From Candidatus Obscuribacterales bacterium (GTDB lineage Bacteria > Cyanobacteriota > Vampirovibrionia > Obscuribacterales > Obscuribacteraceae): DNA of 64,000 nt. Position 1 is the stretch's first letter; each line of letters opens with the position of its first letter. Positions 16,501 to 23,763 of the stretch are shown here, one piece after another. Both the position numbers and the translations under genes were made by a program. The notes below the pieces were generated by a model, which saw only the letters and a list, made by a program, of their open reading frames with translations, did no database searches and was not told where the DNA came from. The stretch is taken from contig JAIEQI010000075.1 in assembly GCA_019747875.1 (NCBI GenBank), positions 61,889 to 125,888 of the forward strand, given 5' to 3'.

Positions 16501-17483
16501 TGGTTAGGATAAATTTCCCCAGCACAGTTAGCTTTCCTATCAATGTAGTAAGGAAAACTCCAGGTACAAAGTGGTGCACCTCGATCGGTGATCAAATATG
16601 GATTGATTTGGTTCGATTCCTTGCGTCTTCTCAAGACAAACATGACATGGCTTGCTTGCGGACCATAGTTAAGGGGCGCTGTATCAAGAGAACCAAAGTG
16701 GCACTTACCGGTTGACAGACAAGTCTTTAGCAAGAACATCCAAAGCGAACTGTATATCCAGCGGTCGATAAAATCCAGCTTCCGATCGGCAGCATCAATC
16801 ACCATTTTTCTAACGGCATTAATGTACTTTTGCTGGATGGATGCTTTGGCCCAGAGAGGCGACTTCGGTTGAACCAACATGTCGCGGTTGCTCTTTTTTT
16901 GCTCATGTATGTTGAAAACTTTGAGTTCTGGTAGCTTGCCCGGTTCAGTATCACAGACGACATAAGCCAAGTCGGGTACGTTATTCGAATCTTCTAAGGC
17001 TCTGTTCTCTTCAAACGCTCTGGCAACGCTTTCCAGCTCGCCCTTAGTCTTCGCATCCAATTGCAGCTTCGTATTGTCTCTAATTAGTGGTTTATTCACC
17101 TTCTTTGTCACAGGAAAGAACTTCTGCGATCTGTGAACTGCTTTTGGTATCGCTGATGGTGATGGACTATTCGTTGTCGACACTCCGTTGGGATTCTGCT
17201 CATAAGCAACTATTATCGCGATGACATGCTTACATGGATTAACTGAAGGCATTCGAAAGAGATTGGCCACCGAGTTACAGGAACAATAAATTCCTAGCAA
17301 GATAGTTCTGTCTTCATTGAGCAACAATTCGCAGTTATGAGTCCCTCCTCCCGGCTTTTTTACAGTGCCAGTCACCTGGTTTTCTTTCGCCCAGCGCAAT
17401 GGCAGTTCCACGGCTCCGCTGTCGAACTCACGGTGAGCCTCAGCAACCAGGAAGGAATTAAATTGTATGAGAAAGCTTGGCAC
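13503..17483 (-). CDS. SWIM zinc-finger SNF2-family helicase/ATPase
   Basis: This 1,326-residue protein has an N-terminal SWIM zinc finger (C67-x-C69 ... C84-x-H86), a long central region typical of bacterial SNF2 proteins of this class, and a complete SNF2 motor in the last 470 residues. The motor shows Walker A in DEMGLGKTVQVIA (about 880-892), DEAH in FLDEAHTIKN (about 976-985), LTGTPIEN (motif III region), and motifs V/VI in LISLHAGGYGLNL and DRAHRIGQ near the C-terminus. It should translocate on double-stranded DNA and remodel protein-DNA complexes. The start is GTG at 17483. Flanked by toxin-antitoxin-like pairs and an SF1 helicase, it may belong to a defence or genome-maintenance cluster, but SWIM-SNF2 proteins are also common housekeeping genes. 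Confidence 0.92.
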   Translation of the reverse strand: MPSFLIQFNSFLVAEAHREFDSGAVELPLRWAKENQVTGTVKKPGGGTHNCELLLNEDRTILLGIYCSCNSVANLFRMPSVNPCKHVIAIIVAYEQNPNGVSTTNSPSPSAIPKAVHRSQKFFPVTKKVNKPLIRDNTKLQLDAKTKGELESVARAFEENRALEDSNNVPDLAYVVCDTEPGKLPELKVFNIHEQKKSNRDMLVQPKSPLWAKASIQQKYINAVRKMVIDAADRKLDFIDRWIYSSLWMFLLKTCLSTGKCHFGSLDTAPLNYGPQASHVMFVLRRRKESNQINPYLITDRGAPLCTWSFPYYIDRKANCAGEIYPNHWMKWFPAFWIKAAAPASEWTKLSQLITGRVDLKSLEQYFPELYECWMDGEKHWSKPGIADLKFSLSASANQEIPELKAWKKQANEDGSSNYVPIDWDIVRVDGSALQQFIAASYEKFLRHTTAKEIAETAVCHDLWLEFIQFIVNSKQCYWEDPNKSLLLTMGPPIKGLKVWVKHQNGYNLILCAGQVQNDKALAVLSWFIPMYVNPQTNQIGLVLGFPVGPRLKALRNLGTIPLEMATAACNFVRAHKLENFVGLLNSQQIWHDIKPDTTLSIEEEAQARTLFLQFDGVKETCYEKEGTTHIKTMDRTWVSDCLENMKALGFDPVKNKEDPLRYMLLPKMDSCWRQLLDEIRQLRKKDFVISKTTEQQLRPLEIVENNFSFKASDSTGAGWFSMSLAVKVGNQEVNLLPILISVIHGLPEISEDAIDCLNDDGKYVAVLSSGRLVSIPFDRMKFILMSLRELLPKNASTDANEIGLPTAHAISILSNEIFANSEKRICESLTSIMEQSARLTSKCQLEPASNFRASLRDYQKVGLYWLDQISKMKAGGILADEMGLGKTVQVIAKLALDKANSSEVRPVLIVCPASLIGNWTIELKRFSPELQVMQYVGAGRSKLKAYFKHSDVILTTYQLLLRDQSILTDMWWHGVFLDEAHTIKNSNAAITAAAKELVADYRICLTGTPIENHLGELWSLFDFLMPGLLGSKARFTKFVRKPSEEGDVAAPAMLRKVISPFILRRLKEDVLKDLPEKNESIIRVELTEKQLDLYETARLLSNEELRKEIANKNFSPRNPKTVEILTRMRQVCLHPRLCKLEVAKDVKESAKFKTLFERMDELLIRGRKLLIFSQFVEMLDLISDELTHRSTPFLKLVGDVQIDDRTRMVREFQESNVQVFLISLHAGGYGLNLTEADTVIIYDPWWNPAKEMQAIDRAHRIGQSKPVFVFRMIAANTIEERMLELKAKKQAISNLIYETDDALLNELTEDDIYALLAPVSDPVIV

Positions 17484-17550
17484 TGCCAGATTCCTTCAGC
17501 TTCCACTCTTGTTGTTTGTTGTTTGCTGTCAATTGTTATGATGCAGTAGA

Positions 17551-17898
17551 TTAGGCGTCCTTTGCTTCCTGATCCAAGCGCTCTAACAGCCAGGCTCTTG
17601 CCAGCGTGGAAGGCGGAATGTGCTTACGGTCGGCATACTTGGTGAAGCGCTCAAATTGCTCGACCGTCATTGCCAAGTTGAGTTGAGTTCTGGTGCTCTT
17701 TCTCTCCTCGACCCGTGCTCGGCAGTGCTCGGCTAATCGCTCAAAGTCCTTTTCTTCGTCTTCAGTCAAGTTCCGAACGTAGCCAGCTACCTCTAATTCT
17801 TCTAATCCATATTTTTCAAAATACGCGGCTAGCTCTTCTGGCGAGGCACCAACACCAGGCGGCGGCGGTATTTTTTCTTTCTTCTTTGCCATTCTCAT
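17551..17898 (-). CDS. BrnA/CopG-like antitoxin (ribbon-helix-helix)
   Basis: A 115-residue protein. The N-terminal half is charged and disordered (KKKEKIPPPPGVG...), and the C-terminal half carries a ribbon-helix-helix pattern: TQLNLAMTVEQFERFTKYAD then PPSTLARAWLLERL, where the Thr/Gln/Asn strand would contact DNA and the S-x-L-A-R-x-W helix is typical of CopG/BrnA antitoxins. The gene starts within the stop region of the toxin-like gene (4-base overlap at 17895-17898), toxin first, as in BrnT-BrnA operons. It likely neutralises the toxin and represses the shared promoter in the 18147-18417 gap. Confidence 0.75.
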   Translation of the reverse strand: MRMAKKKEKIPPPPGVGASPEELAAYFEKYGLEELEVAGYVRNLTEDEEKDFERLAEHCRARVEERKSTRTQLNLAMTVEQFERFTKYADRKHIPPSTLARAWLLERLDQEAKDA

Positions 17899-18146
17899 TT
17901 GCCTTTCGATTTGTACTGACGCCGCTCGTAATCACGCGCGGACATTACATGAAACACGAAGTAAGTCTTATCTGGTTCTTTGCGGTAGCCGATTTGCAAG
18001 AGTCGGCCTGCTTCTGTTTTTCCAATAAGCCAGTAGATATCCTCGATCCGCCTGACCAGGCACTGGTCATCTGAGAAACATTGCTCTACTTCCTCAGGCG
18101 TGACGCCATGCTTGGAGAGATTTACAAAGTGGAAGCGCAATTCCAC
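17895..18146 (-). CDS. BrnT-like toxin (RelE-fold ribonuclease family)
   Basis: An 83-residue basic protein matching the BrnT pattern: NLSKHGVTPEEVEQCFSDD (about 9-27; compare the family's K-H-G-V...E motif), a YWLIGKTEAGRLLQIGY strand pair, and a terminal strand and helix FVFHVMSARDYERRQY (the S-A-R...R-x-Y end of BrnT). BrnT proteins are RNases that arrest translation. The second gene of the operon encodes the ribbon-helix-helix partner. ATG 18146 is the start. Family identity is by motif only, so a DUF4258/HigB-like relative is possible. Confidence 0.75.
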   Translation of the reverse strand: MELRFHFVNLSKHGVTPEEVEQCFSDDQCLVRRIEDIYWLIGKTEAGRLLQIGYRKEPDKTYFVFHVMSARDYERRQYKSKGK

Positions 18147-18417
18147 TATAGCATTATATAGGGATGCTAGAAATGTGGCAACTCGCCGAGGGTCTGCATT
18201 TTAAGAAGTTTCGGGCGATTTGGCCATTTAGATCTGCCCGTGTTATCGATATTCACTCGGCAGCTCAGTTCAAGATCCTCTGCGATTCGCTTCTGACAAT
18301 TAGAACAATTTGTCGACAACATTTCCCTTTATGGCGGAGGACAGGTCCGATTCGATTCAACAGAATTTCAGACTGGGTAAGTAAACTTCAATTGCTATCC
18401 AAAGAAGGCCAGCGCCC

Positions 18418-20367
18418 ATGGAAATGAGTAACTATGATTTCGACCACTCACTTGACGGAATGCTGCGCGCTTTAATTGGTGAACAGGATCGGGTTTGGAT
18501 TCACTCAGAAATTGTGAGAGCCGATCAGCATGGGCCAATGACAGTAATCACACTCAAAGCGAAACAATCCGAAGGATTTGTAAACGTAAAAGAAGGCTGG
18601 CGGATCAGAGGCACCTACGACGACGGTAGCAGCTGGTATGCGGAGATAATTGATATCGACAGACATTATCCGCCTACCGTTGTGGTCTGCGGAGAAAAAG
18701 AGATTACAGAGAACATTGGTCCAAAATGTTGGTTCTCTGAAACTGACTTTTTAGAGCAAGTGCGAACCTGGATTAGTCGAAAACGTGACTCAAATTCAGC
18801 AGAACTGCCGATGGCTTATCTGCAGCTGATTCATAAGCATCGTCTTACAAAGGAAACAGCGGGCGGCAGGATGCCACTGGTGCCCGAGGTCAGCGAGAAT
18901 TTGCAAAAAACTATTGAAGGATTTGCGTTGTCTACCAGCCTCAGACCGGCACAGAAACGTGCAGTCAAACTTGTTACTCAAGACTTCGGAGTGGTCTGGG
19001 GACCTCCTGGGACAGGAAAGACATACACACTGGGAGCCCTCGTCAATGCTCTAAGAACTGATAATAATAAGGTGTTGATTCTCGCACCCACTAATGTGGC
19101 TGCAGATAGCGCCGCTCTAGCTATCGACAGTGCCGCTACAAAATTGGGCTTCCCGATCGAGCCAGGAGAACTCGTTCGCCCTGGATATCCACAGTTGCCG
19201 GAACTCGAATCTCGCCCACATTTGATGGGGTGGCAGGAAACACTTGAGCAAATGCGAGTAAATCTATCTACTAAGGCAATTGAGCGGCAAAAGCTGGAGA
19301 GAGAACGCACAAGAAGCCACGGACGAAGTCGCAAGCAACTCCAACAAACTGTCGCAAAGCACAAACTAGACGAACGAAATCTCAAATCCGCGCGAAGCAA
19401 AATGTTTTGGAACCTCGCGCCGAATGCACGAATAATTGTAACTACGCTGCATTCCGCTATGAACAATGAAGAGATTCTGAACGACATCCTTGACCATGAT
19501 TTAAATGTGATTCTAGACGAAGCCGGAATGATACCTCGCTTCCTCTTCGCTAGACTAATGGATCTGGAGCCAGATAGACTATTTCTTTTCGGAGACTTCA
19601 AACAACTCGGACCAATCCGCCACAATCGAAACAAACAGGATCGAAATTCCATTTATTGGATTGGACACAGTGCATTTGACGCGGTCGGACTGACTAACAT
19701 CGATGATGCAGAAGAGATGGAGAAAAACGATTTACTGGTTATGCTCACTCAGCAAAGTAGAATGAGAACTGAGCTTTGTGAATCGGTATCAAAAGTATTC
19801 TATGGTGGCAAGCTTGCTGCAGTTGATTCTGCGCCAGCTATTATTTCAATTACAAACCAACCGGAATCTGGCATCGTTATTGCAGATCCGGACCTCTGGC
19901 AGACAGAAATAGCAAGGCTTATGCCGGAACTGCCAGAGCAGGAGAAAGTGAAAAATCATTGTCCGCGAGCAGTTATGACAGCAGTTGGAATTGCATCAGC
20001 GATTCTACAAACAAACGAAAACGCAACAACACTTCTATTAAGTCCATTCAAAAATCAAGCTAGTGCACTCAACAAATATGCCAGCAGCGTGATCGCCTCA
20101 TTCGAAGGTCGATGGAAGGCTGGAACTGTTCATATCAGCCAAGGACAAGAAAGCGACTTCGTCATATTTTGCCCAGTCAAACCATCTCACGGATGGCTAA
20201 CAGGGCGCATGGGTCGCTTAGATATTGAGAGACTTCTTTGTGTAACCTTTTCCAGAGCGCGCACTCAAGTGATCGTGGTGGCAAAGCCAAATGAAATCCC
20301 GAGTTGTCCACTGTTGAAGGAACTCTGCGCTGGAGCTTCCGAATGGAAGCCAAGTTTTTGTAATTAA
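18418..20367 (+). CDS. UPF1/DNA2-like superfamily 1 helicase (AAA domain protein)
   Basis: A 649-residue SF1B-type helicase. An N-terminal OB-like or accessory region (1-165) precedes Walker A in VVWGPPGTGKTYTLGAL (about 192-208) and motif Ia ILAPTNVAAD. A long charged coiled insertion (about 275-325, rich in Arg/Lys/Glu) is reminiscent of the 1B/stalk region of UPF1-like enzymes. The DEAA-type Walker B is here ILDEAGM (about 365-371), motif III is LFGDFKQLGPI, QQSRM matches motif IV, ISQGQESDFVIF motif V and VTFSRAR motif VI. All core motifs are present, so it should be an active ATPase. ATG 18418 and ATG 18424 are both possible starts. It is divergent from the BrnT/BrnA-like pair and close to a SNF2 gene. 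Confidence 0.9.
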   Translation: MEMSNYDFDHSLDGMLRALIGEQDRVWIHSEIVRADQHGPMTVITLKAKQSEGFVNVKEGWRIRGTYDDGSSWYAEIIDIDRHYPPTVVVCGEKEITENIGPKCWFSETDFLEQVRTWISRKRDSNSAELPMAYLQLIHKHRLTKETAGGRMPLVPEVSENLQKTIEGFALSTSLRPAQKRAVKLVTQDFGVVWGPPGTGKTYTLGALVNALRTDNNKVLILAPTNVAADSAALAIDSAATKLGFPIEPGELVRPGYPQLPELESRPHLMGWQETLEQMRVNLSTKAIERQKLERERTRSHGRSRKQLQQTVAKHKLDERNLKSARSKMFWNLAPNARIIVTTLHSAMNNEEILNDILDHDLNVILDEAGMIPRFLFARLMDLEPDRLFLFGDFKQLGPIRHNRNKQDRNSIYWIGHSAFDAVGLTNIDDAEEMEKNDLLVMLTQQSRMRTELCESVSKVFYGGKLAAVDSAPAIISITNQPESGIVIADPDLWQTEIARLMPELPEQEKVKNHCPRAVMTAVGIASAILQTNENATTLLLSPFKNQASALNKYASSVIASFEGRWKAGTVHISQGQESDFVIFCPVKPSHGWLTGRMGRLDIERLLCVTFSRARTQVIVVAKPNEIPSCPLLKELCAGASEWKPSFCN

Positions 20368-20507
20368 TTTCATCAGCTTTGAATCATTGCCTATCTTGCT
20401 TTACAGTCATTGGCGTGCCTGCATCACTTTTTGCATGGTGCCTCTTGTTTGTTTATAAACTGTAGTTGAAAGGCGCCTCGATCACGATGGACCAAGGCGC
20501 CGGCTGT

Positions 20508-20801
20508 CTATTCTTGCGGCTGGTGATGCTCGAATGCGTGCGCTCCCTTCACCAGTTCTAGAGTCGGTCGCTCAACTTCCGAGCTCGATCTAAATCGATT
20601 AGTGAGATCTGCAATGTGCCGGAGCAAATCGTCCAAATGACGTTCGATCGCTCTAACTTCACGTGCCGCAACTCGGCGATTGATTTTTCTATATCGGATC
20701 ATCCGATACAGCTCCGCCGCCCTATCTGCACTGGCAGCACATCGTACTCCAAGGCTCATCATACTTTGAATCGTATCTTCGTACTCGATTGCTATATTCA
20801 T
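20508..20801 (-). CDS. Small helical protein of unknown function
   Basis: A 97-residue charged helical protein (SADRAAELYRMIRYRKINRRVAAREV, then ERHLDDLLRHIADL) with no family I recognise. Composition and the lack of a signal peptide suggest a cytoplasmic helical bundle. On its 3' side, 20472-20502 contains a GGCGCCT...AGGCGCC inverted repeat that could act as a weak terminator. Coding status is supported by consistent amphipathic structure only. Confidence 0.5.
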   Translation of the reverse strand: MNIAIEYEDTIQSMMSLGVRCAASADRAAELYRMIRYRKINRRVAAREVRAIERHLDDLLRHIADLTNRFRSSSEVERPTLELVKGAHAFEHHQPQE

Positions 20802-21227
20802 TCTGATTACCTATTTCCATGAGCGAACTCACTCATACAACTCATAGGCAAAGTCGCATATTTGGCTTGGCATAATTTTGGCTAAACATTTGGAATGTGG
20901 GAGCAGTACGAATGAATTCGCGCAGCTTGCATCCGGAGTTCATTTAGTCCCTCTCGGAATTTTTTCCTCCCGCCCGCTCCGACGGCCAAATCAAAGTTGC
21001 GGACATGGATCGCAGAAACTATTGGGCTGCATAAAATTAACCTGCTCCCGCCTGCCGCCTTCATTAACTCTACAAAGGTCGATTATTATAGGCGACAAAA
21101 TGAATCAGATCTATTTGCCGAAACTGTGCCATACAGGATTATGTTCGACATTTATTGGATTTCCGTCGAACGCGACTATTCACAGACCAATGAACTGTGC
21201 TGTCAGCACTAAATAAATCCTTTTGGT
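20802..21227. other. Intergenic region, no supported gene
   Basis: A gap of about 425 bases between two divergent small genes. Short frames in it have no consistent composition. It probably contains both promoters; I cannot place them with confidence. Confidence 0.4.
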
Positions 21228-21249
21228 TCACGGGCTTCAGTCCCCGTGA
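21228..21249 (+). promoter_or_regulatory. Stem-loop just upstream of ribosome binding site
   Basis: A perfect 7-bp stem TCACGGG/CCCGTGA with an 8-base loop is followed at once by GAGAGGG and, 9 bases later, ATG 21259. There is no T-run, so it is not a standard terminator. Its position suggests an mRNA leader structure or protein-binding site affecting translation of the next gene. Confidence 0.45.
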
Positions 21250-21258
21250 GAGGGATTT

Positions 21259-21486
21259 ATGGAAGATATAGACAGATTAATCCAGCTTTGCCACTCCGAT
21301 TGCCAGCAAGCAGCTAACTTATCGGCACAGATAAAAACCGTAAGCGTGCGGTGTCAAGAGACGATGCTGCGCCTAGAGAAGCAGCGAGCAAAAATGGACA
21401 GGCAGCACAAGAACCTGGAGCGTCAAGCTATTTCTTTAGGCAGGTATGCTCGAAAAAGATTGCAGCGGCAAAATTCCGGTAGCTAA
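21259..21486 (+). CDS. Small coiled-coil protein of unknown function
   Basis: A 75-residue, highly helical and basic protein (SVRCQETMLRLEKQRAKMDRQ, then KNLERQAISLGRYARKRL) with no known family. It has a good ribosome binding site (GAGAGGG) placed right after a stem-loop. It precedes the two tandem kinase genes by about 100 bases and may share their transcript. Function is unknown. Confidence 0.6.
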   Translation: MEDIDRLIQLCHSDCQQAANLSAQIKTVSVRCQETMLRLEKQRAKMDRQHKNLERQAISLGRYARKRLQRQNSGS

Positions 21487-21583
21487 AAGGAGGGCTGCTC
21501 CTGTCGGCCCATCCTGACATTCTGCTGACAAAAACCGATTAGATCTTTGGGTATAAAGCAAGAGCATCCGGCCGGATTCTCTC

Positions 21584-23584
21584 GTGAACAAGTATCTTGC
21601 AGACGCACAGATAGCTGAAAAATATAGAATTCTGGAGCCACTTGGAGAAGGTGGCTTCGGAGCCGTTTATAAGGCTGAACAGAAGGATCTCCGTAGAACA
21701 GTCGCCATAAAGTTTTTGAGAGTTGAGCCGTCTACTGGTGATAGAGAACGCGCGCAATTTCAGCGCGAAGCAAAAGTACTGAGCACATTGAAGCACCGCA
21801 ATATCGTTGATGTATTCTCATTTGGAATCGCAACTGACGGCGCGCCGTTCATCGTTATGGAGTACATTGAAGGCAAAACACTTGCATCAGTGATCGCTGA
21901 AACATCAGGCATATCTGAAGGGCGAACTCAAAAAATCGCTCTCCAATTGTGCGAAGCGCTAAAAGCGGCGCACGAAGCCAACATCATTCACAGAGACTTA
22001 AAACCTCAAAACATAATGTTGGTTGAGGACGGAAACATCGAAACTGTCAAGCTTCTTGATTTTGGTTTATCCAAGATGCTAATAAGTGACGCCTCAAATC
22101 AGTCCGCGACAAATACAAAAACGGGAACGCTGGTCGGTTCACCTATGTACATGAGCCCCGAGGCGTGCAAGGGGCAAAAAACAGATGAGCGCTCCGATAT
22201 TTATTCATGGGCTTGCATCGTGTATGAATGCTTAGCCGGCGAAGCACCATTCACTGCTGATTCTCCGATGGGGCTTCTATACAAGCACTGTAATGAAGCG
22301 CCCCAACCATTTGGGCGACGTACTTCGCCCCTTGCTATTTCCAGAGAATTCGAATCGATTATTTTTACTTGCCTAAACAAAGATCCACAAAACCGATACC
22401 AAAGCGCGACGTCACTTCAGTCCGATTTACTGGCACTTCAACTCGGTAAAACGATTTCCGTGGACGTGGGCGGTTTTGCTCCCGCAAATGCCGATAAGAA
22501 ATCAAATTCCGCGTGGGTGCTTAGCTTCGTGGTAGTGAGCATTCTGATCATCGCCGTGGGGTTAACGCTGATACGATTTGATACTGAATCCAAGAAGAAG
22601 AGGGAAGTGCTTAAAGGCATCTTCTTCAAATCAAAACATTCCAATCAAATCAGATCCAAGGGCTCGCCTGAGTCGCGGCTGCGGACCGTATCCGATACAA
22701 TTCGCCAGCAAGGAAAGGCGGCAAGAGAAGGAGACCTCAAAAAGCAACTAAGCGATGAACTTAACTCCATTCTGAGCAATGCTGCAAAAGCCAACAATAG
22801 AAAGCTTCTGTACATGGCTTACTTAGTAAAAGGAAGGTTCTCGCAAAATTGCCTCAATAGCACCGAAGCTTTTGCTTGTTTCAACAAAGCGTTGAAGTTA
22901 AGCAATTTTGACTCGGGCGCGCCGTCATTCAATGGCGCTCTTCCAGCTTTATACACCGCTCAGTTGTCGCTTTCTCTAAAGGATTTCGGACAGGCCAAAT
23001 CTTCATCAGAAACAGCAATTGAATTGGCTTCAAAGGAAGCAGCCTTTGAGTTGCCTGATGATATTGCATTTGTTGGATACCATAAGCCTGGCACAATTTC
23101 AGATGCCTACTGTACGGCAGCTCTGGCTGCCTCTTTCGTTAACGACCGAGATTGCGAAACACTGTTAACTCGAGCTCGGCAGTATGCTAAAGAGAATTCA
23201 AGACTGAACATAGAGATTGAATTGGCATGGTTGAATGAAGTTGAGCGCAAGAAAGGAAAAGAAAAAGCTCTGTCTGAGGCGCGAGCACTCTTCGATAGTG
23301 CGCGACTCGATAGGGATGACATGAAACTGATAACCCACGGGGGCATTAACGGAATGTACTATATGGGTCCAGCCGGACATGTGGAGATCATGACGAAATT
23401 AGCTGTCTGGTTTGAGGAACATTCCGACAAGCAAATGGCAAGAAAATGCCTCGAAGTCATTTTGGAGGAAGCGAAGCAGCATAACATCCAAATGGAACCA
23501 GAAATCGCAGCCAAACTGCGGAATTTGATTGATTCAAATTCGACCAAACCCCAACTAACGGACCAGGAGCCATTGCACCGTTAG
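21584..23584 (+). CDS. Membrane-anchored Ser/Thr protein kinase with TPR-like C-terminal domain
   Basis: A 666-residue Hanks-type kinase. It has glycine loop LGEGGFGAVYKAE (20-32), Lys43 in VAIKFL, catalytic loop HRDLKPQNIM (136-145), DFG at 159-161 and activation segment GSPMYMSPEA, so it has all the catalytic residues. One hydrophobic helix at about 308-330 (WVLSFVVVSILIIAVGLTLI) is followed by a basic segment and about 330 residues of helical repeats, partly TPR-like (NCLNSTEAFACFNKALKL; DFGQAKSSSETAIELA). By the positive-inside rule the kinase is cytoplasmic and the repeats extracytoplasmic. It is followed after 180 bases by a second kinase of the same design, and is similar to 4179-5972 and 50830-53028. 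Confidence 0.92.
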   Translation: MNKYLADAQIAEKYRILEPLGEGGFGAVYKAEQKDLRRTVAIKFLRVEPSTGDRERAQFQREAKVLSTLKHRNIVDVFSFGIATDGAPFIVMEYIEGKTLASVIAETSGISEGRTQKIALQLCEALKAAHEANIIHRDLKPQNIMLVEDGNIETVKLLDFGLSKMLISDASNQSATNTKTGTLVGSPMYMSPEACKGQKTDERSDIYSWACIVYECLAGEAPFTADSPMGLLYKHCNEAPQPFGRRTSPLAISREFESIIFTCLNKDPQNRYQSATSLQSDLLALQLGKTISVDVGGFAPANADKKSNSAWVLSFVVVSILIIAVGLTLIRFDTESKKKREVLKGIFFKSKHSNQIRSKGSPESRLRTVSDTIRQQGKAAREGDLKKQLSDELNSILSNAAKANNRKLLYMAYLVKGRFSQNCLNSTEAFACFNKALKLSNFDSGAPSFNGALPALYTAQLSLSLKDFGQAKSSSETAIELASKEAAFELPDDIAFVGYHKPGTISDAYCTAALAASFVNDRDCETLLTRARQYAKENSRLNIEIELAWLNEVERKKGKEKALSEARALFDSARLDRDDMKLITHGGINGMYYMGPAGHVEIMTKLAVWFEEHSDKQMARKCLEVILEEAKQHNIQMEPEIAAKLRNLIDSNSTKPQLTDQEPLHR

Positions 23585-23763
23585 TCGACATGCGATACAT
23601 TTTTGATATACACCACTCCGGTGCTATCACGTAACCTTGTGCTGCTTACAAGAAACACGCGAGAACTCTCGCGCAACTCATCATTGAAGATCGAAAATTG
23701 GCACGAGTAAATGACCTGTCATGCGGCAGATGGGGAATAATGATTCCAGTAAACAACTTGTAG

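Noticed and set aside
18164..18427. Plus-strand frame before the SF1 helicase
   Set aside because: It overlaps the helicase start, has no recognisable content and lies in the expected promoter region of the toxin-antitoxin pair.
20878..21216. Plus-strand frame between the two small genes
   Set aside because: Irregular composition, no ribosome binding site and no family resemblance.
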